Part shown: positions 6,988 through 13,995 of the stretch, in pieces
How positions within the stretch are numbered: the stretch's first letter is position 1
How the letters are laid out: the number at the start of each line of letters is the position of its first letter
Assembly (NCBI GenBank): GCA_964591245.1
Contig: CAZPZZ010000111.1
Coordinates: 1 to 13,995 of the forward strand
Reading direction: 5' to 3'
DNA from: CAZPZZ01 sp964591245
GTDB lineage: Bacteria > Acidobacteriota > Vicinamibacteria > Vicinamibacterales > UBA8438
Length of the DNA: 13,995 nt
Notes under the pieces: model-generated
Seen by the model: only the letters and a program-made list of their open reading frames with translations
Told to the model about the DNA's origin: nothing
The model's database searches: none
Program-made: the position numbers and the translations under genes

Positions 6988-8466
6988 ATGCCACCGGCAC
7001 AACTGTGTGCGACTGTCACGGGAGCGACGACCGCGGAGCTGCGTTCCAGGCGCGATGCCATTGAATGCGCAGATCTTGTGGAATTGCGCATCGATACGGT
7101 GACGGATCCCGATATCGCGGGGGCTCTCGAGGGGAGACGGTGCCCCGTGCTTGTGACGTGCCGCCCCGTCTGGGAAGGTGGCCATTTCGGAGGGACCGAG
7201 GAAGAACGGCGACGACTTTTGCAGCGCGCGTGCGAACTGGGTGCCGAATGGGTCGACCTTGAGTGGCGCGGTGGATTTGAAGACCTGATTGAGCAACGAC
7301 GTGGGCGAGGGGTGGTGCTGTCGTTACATGATTTCGAGGGCACCCCGGCCGATTTGGACGACAAACATCGGGCGATGCGTCAGACAGGGGCGGAGATCGT
7401 CAAGCTGGCTGTGCACAGTCGCTCGGCCCATGACCTGGTCCGTTTGTGGCGGTTGGGACGAGGAACGAAGGACCAGGGGACTGTGTTGGTCGGAATGGGG
7501 TCCATTGGTATGCCGAGTCGATTGCTGGCTGCCCATTTTGGTTCCCGTTGGAGCTATGGAGGGGATGCGGTTGCGCCAGGTCAGGTTTCACTCAAGGAGA
7601 TGGTGGAGCGCTATGGTTTTGAGACCGTTACCCCGGAGACCGCGATCTACGGCGTGGCCGGGCGACCCATTAGTCACTCGCTATCTCCGGTGATGCACAA
7701 TGCGGGATTCAAGGTGGCCTCGGCGGATGCTGTCTACGTACCTTTCGAGGCGGAAGATGCGGACGATCTGATGGGTCTCGTCAATGTTCTTGGGGTTCGA
7801 GGTCTCAGCGTAACCGCGCCCTTCAAAGAATCGATACTGTCTCACCTCGCCACGACCGATCCGTTGAGTCAACGGGTGGGGGCGGTGAATACCCTGAAGA
7901 AGGAGGGGAGTCATTGGGTTGGGTGTAACACGGACGTTCCGGGATTCATGGCGCCTCTCGACGCGCGCGGTGGTGTACGGGGGCTGCGATGTGTCGTTCT
8001 TGGCGCCGGAGGCTCGGCTCGTGCGGTTGCGGTGGGGCTGGCCGATGGTGGAGCCAAGGTTACTGTCTGTGCAAGGCGCAGGGCCAGGGCGTTGGAGGTT
8101 GCCGGTGTGGCCAAGGGGCATGTTGGCACATTTCCTCCTACCCCGGATTCCTGGGACCTCGTGGTTAACACGACCCCCGTGGGTACCAGCCCCGCGATAG
8201 AGGAGAGCCCTCTCGAGTCGGCTGCGTTTGATGGTGGCGGTGTCGCGTATGACCTGGTCTACAACCCACAGCAGACACGGTTTTTGAGTGACGCGACTGC
8301 TGCGGGTTGCGACACCATCGGTGGTCTAGACATGCTGGTGGGCCAGGCGGTCCGACAATTTGAATGGTGGCGCGGAGAGCGACCGTCGCCGGGTCTGTAC
8401 AAGCGCGCGGCGCTGGCGGCGCTCGGGGTGTTCCGAGGACCCGATGGCGAGGAGGAGCCGGGATGA
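6988..8466 (+). CDS. aroDE: bifunctional 3-dehydroquinate dehydratase (type I) / shikimate dehydrogenase
   Basis: The fusion protein (492 residues) converts 3-dehydroquinate to 3-dehydroshikimate and then, with NADPH, to shikimate in the cytoplasm. Residues about 1-215 are a type I dehydratase: LVELRID (30-36), SLHDF with His114, Schiff-base Lys139 in IVKLAV, Arg178 in GMPSRLL, and GSRWSYGGDAVAPGQ (185-199). Residues about 219-480 are shikimate dehydrogenase: GRPISHSLSPVMHNAGF (225-241), SVTAPFKE with catalytic Lys280, GAVNTL, NTDVPGF (314-320), the dinucleotide loop GAGGSARA (339-346), NTTPVGT and GGLDMLVGQAVRQFEWW. The usual PHKE and NTDG motifs read PFKE and NTDV here, mild deviations. It is the first gene after the attenuator, and its TGA overlaps the trpE ATG by 4 nt. 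Such fusions are best known from plants and chlamydiae. The shikimate-to-chorismate enzymes are not in the window. Confidence 0.95.
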   Translation: MPPAQLCATVTGATTAELRSRRDAIECADLVELRIDTVTDPDIAGALEGRRCPVLVTCRPVWEGGHFGGTEEERRRLLQRACELGAEWVDLEWRGGFEDLIEQRRGRGVVLSLHDFEGTPADLDDKHRAMRQTGAEIVKLAVHSRSAHDLVRLWRLGRGTKDQGTVLVGMGSIGMPSRLLAAHFGSRWSYGGDAVAPGQVSLKEMVERYGFETVTPETAIYGVAGRPISHSLSPVMHNAGFKVASADAVYVPFEAEDADDLMGLVNVLGVRGLSVTAPFKESILSHLATTDPLSQRVGAVNTLKKEGSHWVGCNTDVPGFMAPLDARGGVRGLRCVVLGAGGSARAVAVGLADGGAKVTVCARRRARALEVAGVAKGHVGTFPPTPDSWDLVVNTTPVGTSPAIEESPLESAAFDGGGVAYDLVYNPQQTRFLSDATAAGCDTIGGLDMLVGQAVRQFEWWRGERPSPGLYKRAALAALGVFRGPDGEEEPG

Positions 8467-9814
8467 ATCAAACCTCGTTCGAGACGTTTCAAGAACTTGC
8501 GGAGGAGGGGACGTTCGTCCCGGTGTACAAGGAGGTCTTGGCAGACTTGCTGACGCCGCTGTCCGCGTTTCTGGCCGTGGCGGAGCATGCCGAGCAGGCG
8601 TTTCTCTTCGAGAGCGTTGAAGGAGGTGAACAGGTCGCACGGTATTCGTTTCTCGGAAAAGATCCATTCCTGGTGCTCCGGTCGAGCGGAGGGGTCACCT
8701 ACGTCGAGGAAGCTGGTGTGGTGACGACCGAGTCGGTCCCGTTTCTGGAACGACTACGCCAGGTCATGAGTGATTACCGAGCTCCCACCGTGCCTGGTCT
8801 TCCTCGGTTCACTGGTGGTGCTGTCGGATTCTTTGGCTACGAGACGGCAAGATGGTTTGAGCCGTCGCTCGATGCCGTCTGGTCGGCACGAGATCTTTCA
8901 GGCAGCGGCGAAGACGATGCCGCGTTCATGCTCTTTGACTCCATTCTGGCGTTCGACCACGCCAAGCACCGGATTCTGATTATCGCCAATGCACGCGTAA
9001 ATCCTGGCGACGATCTGGAGACTGCGTATCGTTACGCATCGGCGAAGATCGGATTCTTGGAGCAGGAACTCGAGAGGACGCTCTCCCGTCAATCCGNNNN
9101 NNNNNNNNNNNNNNNNNNNNNNNNNNNNNNNNNNNNNNNNNNNNNNNNNNNNNNNNNNNNNNNNNNNNNNNNNNNNNNNNNNNNNNNNNNNNNNNNCTCT
9201 CGATAGTCGGGTCATCGCCAGAAATGTTGGTGCGGGTCGAGGGACGCCAGGTTGTGACTCATCCGATTGCTGGGACACGGCCGAGAGGGTTGAACGAGGC
9301 AGAAGATCAACGCCTTGCCGATGAACTCATGCAAGATGAAAAAGAACGAGCAGAGCATGTCATGCTCGTTGACTTGGGACGGAATGACCTCGGCCGGGTC
9401 TGTGAGTATGGCACGGTGCATGTGCCACGATTCATGGAGATTGAGCGGTATTCGCACGTCATGCACCTGGTATCCCGTGTGGAAGGCCAACTTCGACCTG
9501 ACGAAGATCGTCTTGCTGCGCTGGCGGCATGTTTTCCGGCGGGAACGGTGTCTGGTGCACCCAAAATTAGGGCGATGGAAATCATTTCAGCTCTGGAACC
9601 GACACGTCGGGGCATTTATGCGGGTGCGATTGGTTATCTGGACTTTGCGGGTAACCTCGACTGTTGCATCACCATTCGTACGATCGCGATCCGAAATGGA
9701 CGAGCTCATATACAGGCGGGTGCGGGCATCGTGGCCGATTCGGTGCCGACCTCGGAGTACAACGAAACGAAAGCCAAGGCGTCGGCGCTGCTTCGTGCTC
9801 TGGAAATGGTGTGA
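8463..9814 (+). CDS. trpE: anthranilate synthase component I, interrupted by an assembly gap
   Basis: TrpE makes anthranilate from chorismate, using ammonia from TrpG. The start at 8463 is set by the ATGA overlap with aroDE, by GAGGAGG about 7 nt upstream and by the typical N-terminus; in-frame sequence further upstream belongs to aroDE. The first part (211 codons) includes AFLFESVEGGEQVARYSFLG, whose LFES resembles the LLES feedback site for tryptophan. The part after the gap starts at 9197 with LSIVGSSPEMLVRVEG and continues with PIAGTRPRG, LVDLGRNDLG, ERYSHVMHLV, FPAGTVSGAPKIRAMEII and QAGAGIVADSVPTSEYNETK. The 100 N (9097-9196) hide the region normally carrying GDIFQVVLSQR. The frame before and after the Ns differs, so their number is a placeholder. 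The visible residues total about 416, against roughly 490-500 usual. PabB is the alternative, but the trp neighbours favour TrpE. Confidence 0.93.
9097..9196. other. assembly gap, 100 N
   Basis: Exactly 100 unknown bases, a conventional scaffold-gap size. It lies wholly inside trpE. Confidence 0.98.
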
Positions 9815-9817
9815 TCC

Positions 9818-10384
9818 ATGGTCTTGGTTATCGATAATTACGATTCGTTTACTTACAACCTGGTCCAGTATCTTGGGGAACTGGGCGCTGAGGTTTCTGT
9901 CCGCAGGAACGATCAAGTTACGGTCGGCGAGATCGAAGCGATCGGGCCAGAGAGGATTGTCATTTCACCGGGGCCAGGTCGGCCCGAGAACGCCGGGGTT
10001 GCCATTGATGTCGTACGCCGATTTGGACCGCAGTGTCCGATTCTCGGCGTCTGCTTGGGTCACCAGGCCATTGGTTTTGCGTTCGGGGCAACTATTGCCC
10101 GGGCACCGGTGATCGTCCATGGCAAGCGGTCGATGGTGGAGCACGATGGGCGCGGTATCTTTGTCGGACTTGAAGGGGCATTTGCTGCCGCGCGGTATCA
10201 CTCCCTGGCGATTGCCTCCGACTCGTGTCCCTCGGAACTTGAGGTGACCGCAAATGCGACTGATGACGGCGCAATTATGGGTGTCCGGCATCGAGAGTGG
10301 GCCGTGCACGGGGTGCAGTTTCATCCCGAGTCGGTTCTTACCAGTGTGGGACACCAGATTCTGCGGAATTTCCTGGATTGCTAA
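9818..10384 (+). CDS. trpG: anthranilate synthase component II (glutamine amidotransferase)
   Basis: This class I glutamine amidotransferase (188 residues) releases ammonia from glutamine for TrpE. It starts with VIDNYDSFTYNLVQYLGELG. The oxyanion region is SPGPGRPENAG (50-60), the nucleophile Cys79 lies in GVCLGHQAIG, and His169 and Glu171 lie in HGVQFHPESV. The length is normal for a stand-alone subunit, not a TrpGD fusion. The ATG follows the trpE stop by 3 nt, and its own TAA overlaps the trpD ATG as TAATG. A PabA role in folate synthesis is possible in addition, since some bacteria share one amidotransferase; no separate pabA is visible here. Confidence 0.95.
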   Translation: MVLVIDNYDSFTYNLVQYLGELGAEVSVRRNDQVTVGEIEAIGPERIVISPGPGRPENAGVAIDVVRRFGPQCPILGVCLGHQAIGFAFGATIARAPVIVHGKRSMVEHDGRGIFVGLEGAFAAARYHSLAIASDSCPSELEVTANATDDGAIMGVRHREWAVHGVQFHPESVLTSVGHQILRNFLDC

Positions 10385-11403
10385 TGTTTGCAACCTTGCT
10401 CGAGAAGCTACAGCGCCGTGAGGATTTGGTGGTTACCGAGGCGTCTGCTGTGATGGAAGAGATCATGGCTGGGCGGGCGACGCACGCACAGATCGCCGGC
10501 TTGTTGATCGGGTTGTCCCTGAAAGGGGAGCGTCCATCAGAAGTCGTCGGGTTTGCCAGAACCATGCGTGCCAACGCAGTATCGTTGTCGAATCCTGTTG
10601 ACGATATCTTTGATACCTGTGGAACGGGCGGCGATCGTGCATCGACGTTCAATGTGTCGTCGCTCGCCGCGCTGGTATTGGCTGGATGTGGCGTCCGGGT
10701 AGCGAAGCATGGCAACCGGGCCGTCTCGAGCCGCTGCGGGAGCGCCGATCTGTTCGGGGCGTTGGGTGTGGCTGTCGACGCTCCTCCGGCTGTGGTCGAG
10801 CGCTGTCTAGAACGGTGCGGCATCGCGTTTCTGTTTGCACCGACGTTCCACCCGTCGATGCGTCACGCGGCTCCCGCTCGACGGGAACTTGGCGTCCGAA
10901 CCATCTTCAACATGCTAGGCCCGTTAACCAATCCTGCGGGCGTTCGCCGTCAACTGGTTGGTGTATCGCGCCCCGATCACACCGATCTTCTGGCCCGAGC
11001 GCTCGGGGAGTTGGGGTCGGAGTGGGCCTGGGTTGCGCATGGAGCCGACGGCTTAGATGAGGTGTCGACAACCGGCTATACCAAGGTGACCGAGTGCAGA
11101 GAGGGTCGCGTTCGAAATTTCCTGCTACATCCGAATGATTTTGGTCTGCCGGTGGCTGAACCGGCGACACTACGTGCCGAATCGCCGGAAGAGAATGAGG
11201 CTATCGCGCGAGCCGTACTTTCCGGGGAGTTGGGGCCCCCTCGTGAGATGGTTCTGGCCAATGCGGCCGTGGGGTTGCTCCTCACGGAGCGGGTGTCGAG
11301 TTTGGCGGCGGGGGTTGGGATGGCTGCAGCCGCGCTGGATGACGGGCGCGCAATGGCGGCATTGACTCAACTGGTGAAACTCTCGCAAGGGGCTGATGCA
11401 TGA
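10384..11403 (+). CDS. trpD: anthranilate phosphoribosyltransferase
   Basis: TrpD transfers the phosphoribosyl group of PRPP to anthranilate, the second step of tryptophan synthesis. The protein has 339 residues, the usual length. Key motifs are DTCGTGGDRASTFNVSS (77-93, PRPP-binding GTGGD), KHGNRAVSSRCGSADLFGALG (108-128), HPSMRHAAPARRELGVRT, FNMLGPLTNPA and DEVSTTG. The start at 10384 is chosen over an in-frame ATG at 10297 because MFATLLEKLQ is the normal N-terminus and 10297 lies inside trpG. The TAATG junction and the lack of a clear Shine-Dalgarno sequence suggest translation by re-initiation after trpG. Confidence 0.95.
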   Translation: MFATLLEKLQRREDLVVTEASAVMEEIMAGRATHAQIAGLLIGLSLKGERPSEVVGFARTMRANAVSLSNPVDDIFDTCGTGGDRASTFNVSSLAALVLAGCGVRVAKHGNRAVSSRCGSADLFGALGVAVDAPPAVVERCLERCGIAFLFAPTFHPSMRHAAPARRELGVRTIFNMLGPLTNPAGVRRQLVGVSRPDHTDLLARALGELGSEWAWVAHGADGLDEVSTTGYTKVTECREGRVRNFLLHPNDFGLPVAEPATLRAESPEENEAIARAVLSGELGPPREMVLANAAVGLLLTERVSSLAAGVGMAAAALDDGRAMAALTQLVKLSQGADA

Positions 11404-12266
11404 GTCACCAGTCGCCTGGGGCTGGTCCGGATCTGCTGGCCACCATCGTGGCAGCGACGCATCACATCGTTAGGGAGCGCATGAAACAGTGTTCCGAAGC
11501 GGTGGTGCGGTCGCAGGCACGTGGGATGGTACCGGGTGGAGATCGGTTTCTTGCAGCGCTGCAGGGCCCGGGAATCAACGTCATTGCTGAGTGCAAGCGA
11601 CGTTCTCCTTCTCGAGGAATTCTGTGCGCGGACTATCATCCAGAGCGCATCGCAGCGTCTTATGAAACTCATGGGGCAGCCGCTGTCTCGGTGTTGACGG
11701 AACCTACCTTCTTTGACGGAACACTGGACCATTTGCGCGCGGTTCGGGCGGCGGTGAGTATTCCGGTACTCAGAAAAGACTTCATCGTGACACCGTATCA
11801 GGTGTACGAGGCTGTGGTTGCCGGTGCTGACGCGATTCTATTGATTGTTGGTGCGCTCGACGACAAGACCCTTGGCAGTTTGTTTGATCTCGCGACTACA
11901 GTAGGGCTGGGTGTATTGATGGAGGTGCATGATTCTGCCGAGTTGGGGCGAGCTCGGCAGGTTGGAGCGCCCGTCGTTGGTGTTAACAATCGAGACCTCC
12001 GGACCCTCGCGGTCGACCTTCAGGCGTCCAGACGCCTGATTGGTGAGTTCCTGCCAGATACCGTCGGGGTCGCTGAGAGTGGTCTCAAGACGAGGGCCGA
12101 TCTGATTGCGCTGCGGACCGCAGGTTACCGTGCGTTCTTGATCGGAGAGACATTGATCGCGACCGAGAATCCGGGGCGCACACTGGCTGGGTTGCTGGCA
12201 CCGGAGGATCACGGGAATGGGAATAGTGAGTCCGAAGGGCTCGTGAACGTAGGTGATACGCAATGA
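11400..12266 (+). CDS. trpC: indole-3-glycerol-phosphate synthase
   Basis: TrpC closes the indole ring, turning CdRP into indole-3-glycerol phosphate. This TIM-barrel protein has 288 residues, slightly long, with an extra polar C-terminal tail of about 20 residues (GNGNSESEGLVNVGDTQ). Recognisable strand-end motifs are VIAECKRRSPSRG (61-73, Lys66), VLRKDFIV (123-130, Lys126), ADAILLIV, LMEVHD, GVNNRDL, VGVAESGL and FLIGETL. It is a separate gene from trpF, unlike the enteric TrpCF fusion. The ATG overlaps the trpD TGA by 4 nt, with AAGGGG a few nt upstream. Confidence 0.95.
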   Translation: MSHQSPGAGPDLLATIVAATHHIVRERMKQCSEAVVRSQARGMVPGGDRFLAALQGPGINVIAECKRRSPSRGILCADYHPERIAASYETHGAAAVSVLTEPTFFDGTLDHLRAVRAAVSIPVLRKDFIVTPYQVYEAVVAGADAILLIVGALDDKTLGSLFDLATTVGLGVLMEVHDSAELGRARQVGAPVVGVNNRDLRTLAVDLQASRRLIGEFLPDTVGVAESGLKTRADLIALRTAGYRAFLIGETLIATENPGRTLAGLLAPEDHGNGNSESEGLVNVGDTQ

Positions 12267-12934
12267 CCCGAGTCAAGATTTGCGGGATCACCAGAGCGGA
12301 AGATGCGCAGCTTGCGGCGGAATTGGGCGCGACGTGGATCGGATTTGTGTTCTGGCCAGGAAGTCCACGCTATATCGGTCCCTCGAGGGCTGCTGAGATC
12401 TTGTCCACGCTCCCGCCGGATGTTTCGGGTGTGGGCGTGTTTGTGGACCAACCGGCTGAGGAGATTGCCGCCATTGCTGACGCGGTCGGCCTCGGGGCTG
12501 TCCAGCTTCATGGTGAGGAGACAGTCGAGGGATACGGAAAGTGTAACCGCCGCGTCATCAAGGCAGTTGGTTTGTCCGGGGAGGACGCGGTCGCGAACAT
12601 TGGAACAGTCTGGCCAGAAGCGACGTTGCTGTTGGATGCGTTCGATCCCATACGGAAAGGCGGAACGGGACGTACCATCGACTGGGTGCTCGCTCGGGAG
12701 ATTGCGACGCGCCGGCGGACGGTGCTCTCAGGGGGCCTTCGGGCCGAAAACGTGGCGGTGGCGATGCGACAGGTAACGCCGTATGGACTGGACGTGTCCT
12801 CTGGAGTCGAAAGTGAACCAGGTGTGAAGGATGCTCAACAGATGCGGGCATTTTTTCAGGCGGTCGATGCCGCTGCTGCGTCAAGCTACGGGGAGACGTC
12901 CGGGCGCCAACGAACCGGCGGAGAGGGAATATGA
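12263..12934 (+). CDS. trpF: phosphoribosylanthranilate isomerase
   Basis: TrpF isomerises phosphoribosylanthranilate to CdRP. The protein has 223 residues. KICGIT (5-10) carries the general-base Cys7, and LLLDAFDP (122-129) carries the likely general-acid Asp125. Other family motifs are FVFWPGSPRY (28-37), GVGVFVD (56-62), VQLHGEE (80-86), LSGGLRAENV and GLDVSSGVESEPGVKD. The last 20 or so residues (SYGETSGRQRTGGEGI) extend beyond the barrel and look disordered. The gene overlaps trpC and trpB by 4 nt each as ATGA. Acting before TrpC in the pathway but placed after it, it keeps a common trpC-trpF-trpB gene order. Confidence 0.95.
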   Translation: MTRVKICGITRAEDAQLAAELGATWIGFVFWPGSPRYIGPSRAAEILSTLPPDVSGVGVFVDQPAEEIAAIADAVGLGAVQLHGEETVEGYGKCNRRVIKAVGLSGEDAVANIGTVWPEATLLLDAFDPIRKGGTGRTIDWVLAREIATRRRTVLSGGLRAENVAVAMRQVTPYGLDVSSGVESEPGVKDAQQMRAFFQAVDAAAASSYGETSGRQRTGGEGI

Positions 12935-13995
12935 CGAGACCGGTAGCTGGCACTACCGCCGCTACACCGAGTTTTGGGCGTCGGGATCCTGATGCCCGTG
13001 GTTATTTCGGCCAGTATGGCGGTGGTTTTGTCCCCGAGACGTTGGTGGCTCCAGTGGAAGAACTACGCGTGGCATATTTTGATGCGCGTGATGATTCCGG
13101 GTTTCAGGAACGGCTTTCGACTTTGTTAGATCACTATGTCGGTCGTCCTACCCCGTTGTATGAAGCCACCCGTTGGGCGGCGCAATGTGGTGGACCCCGC
13201 ATCTTCCTGAAGCGCGAAGACCTTGCGCATACCGGCGCGCACAAGATTAACAATGCGCTGGGGCAGGCGCTGCTTGCCGTACGGATGGGGAAGCGGCGGG
13301 TTGTGGCTGAGACGGGCGCTGGGCAGCACGGTGTCGCGACGGCCACTGCGTGCGCGTTGCTTGGGCTGTCGTGCGAGGTCTACATGGGAGCTGAGGACAT
13401 GGCTCGCCAGGCGCTCAATGTTGTGCGCATGCGACTGCTTGGCGCTACCGTGACAGGGGTAAATTCGGGGAGTCGTACGTTGAAGGATGCGATCAACGAA
13501 GCCATGCGGGACTGGGTGACGAACGTCCGCGACACGTACTACCTGTTGGGGTCAGTGTTGGGCCCGCATCCGTACCCGTTGATGGTTCGTGAATTCCAGT
13601 CTGTGATCGGCAGGGAGGCGAGAGGTCAAATCCTGGACCTGACGGGAGGGCTCCCAAGCGCCGTCGTGGCGTGTGTGGGGGGTGGGAGCAATGCCTTGGG
13701 GATCTTCGATGGTTTCATCGATGACCGAAACGTTCGCCTCGTTGGGGTTGAAGCGGGTGGTGACGGGATCTTGCCAGGCCGCCATGCCGCGCGATTCGCG
13801 GGGGGGGCCATGGGGGTTCTGCAGGGGACGCGCACGATGCTTCTTCAGGATGCTCATGGAAACGTCGAACCAACTCACTCCGTGTCTGCTGGTTTGGATT
13901 ACGCGGCTATTGGTCCGGAGCATGCGTGGTTGCGAGATCTGGAGCGGGCAGAGTATACGTGGGTGACGGACGATCAGGCGTTGGAGGCGTTTCAA
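12931..13995 (+). CDS. trpB: tryptophan synthase beta chain (5' part, truncated by the window edge)
   Basis: TrpB joins indole and serine to tryptophan with PLP, in complex with TrpA. The frame is open for 355 codons from the ATG at 12931 to the last base, without a stop; about 40-50 residues should lie beyond. Motifs are GYFGQYGGGFVPETL (24-38), LKREDLAHTGAHKINNALGQ with PLP Lys105, AETGAGQHGVATATA with Glu127, GAEDMARQALNVVRMRLLGA, GPHPYPLMVREFQSVIG, the phosphate loop CVGGGSNALG and THSVSAGLDY. It is the classical TrpB1 type, which fits partnership with TrpA. A run of eight G (13800-13807) does not break the frame. The start overlaps the trpF TGA as ATGA. trpA probably follows. Confidence 0.95.
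   Translation, partial: MTRPVAGTTAATPSFGRRDPDARGYFGQYGGGFVPETLVAPVEELRVAYFDARDDSGFQERLSTLLDHYVGRPTPLYEATRWAAQCGGPRIFLKREDLAHTGAHKINNALGQALLAVRMGKRRVVAETGAGQHGVATATACALLGLSCEVYMGAEDMARQALNVVRMRLLGATVTGVNSGSRTLKDAINEAMRDWVTNVRDTYYLLGSVLGPHPYPLMVREFQSVIGREARGQILDLTGGLPSAVVACVGGGSNALGIFDGFIDDRNVRLVGVEAGGDGILPGRHAARFAGGAMGVLQGTRTMLLQDAHGNVEPTHSVSAGLDYAAIGPEHAWLRDLERAEYTWVTDDQALEAFQ

Noticed and set aside
8364..8462. Upstream in-frame extension of trpE
   Set aside because: It lies inside aroDE and encodes an Arg/Gly-rich peptide unlike TrpE; the ATG at 8463 has a strong GAGGAGG and an ATGA overlap.
10297..10383. Upstream in-frame extension of trpD
   Set aside because: It lies inside the conserved C-terminus of trpG, and the TrpD family starts at MFATLLEKLQ.
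13800..13807. G8 homopolymer in trpB as a possible frameshift
   Set aside because: The reading frame and the alignment of residues around GVLQGTRT stay as expected for TrpB, so no indel needs to be assumed.

Overview
The window reads as a GC-rich chromosomal segment (roughly 60% by eye, not computed) from a diderm bacterium. Fused AroD-AroE, fused SpmA-SpmB, a secreted protein of the SpoIVB/S55 family and a secreted beta-propeller protein together are most like Acidobacteriota, perhaps Vicinamibacteria. That placement is an inference from gene content, not from a marker gene. A run of exactly 100 N (9097-9196) marks a scaffold gap, so this is probably a draft or metagenome assembly.

Layout. 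(1) 1-1054, plus strand: the likely tail of an unidentified gene, overlapped by a short sigma-54 activator with an AAA+ domain and a Fis-type HTH but no visible sensor domain. (2) 1035-6465, minus strand, read from right to left: an exported SpoIVB/S55-type protein, an exported beta-propeller protein and a fused SpmA-SpmB membrane protein. They are closely spaced and probably form one operon, convergent with the sigma-54 regulator. (3) 6466-6987: divergent intergenic region. Its right half holds a plausible promoter, a 21-codon leader ORF with tandem Trp codons, and mutually exclusive antiterminator and terminator hairpins, i.e. a candidate tryptophan attenuator. (4) 6988-13995, plus strand: aroDE-trpE-trpG-trpD-trpC-trpF-trpB, running off the right edge. 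trpA is presumably next.

The plus-strand operon covers 3-dehydroquinate to shikimate (AroDE) and chorismate to tryptophan (TrpE/G, TrpD, TrpF, TrpC, TrpB). It lacks the steps from shikimate to chorismate. Consecutive genes overlap by 1 or 4 nt or are 3 nt apart, so translation is probably coupled along the whole transcript. The leader would make the whole set, including the general shikimate enzyme AroDE, respond to charged tRNA-Trp. This attenuator is the most interesting element of the window. The minus-strand cluster carries two families named after sporulation (S55 and SpmA/SpmB) in what is probably a non-sporulating organism; its function is unknown.
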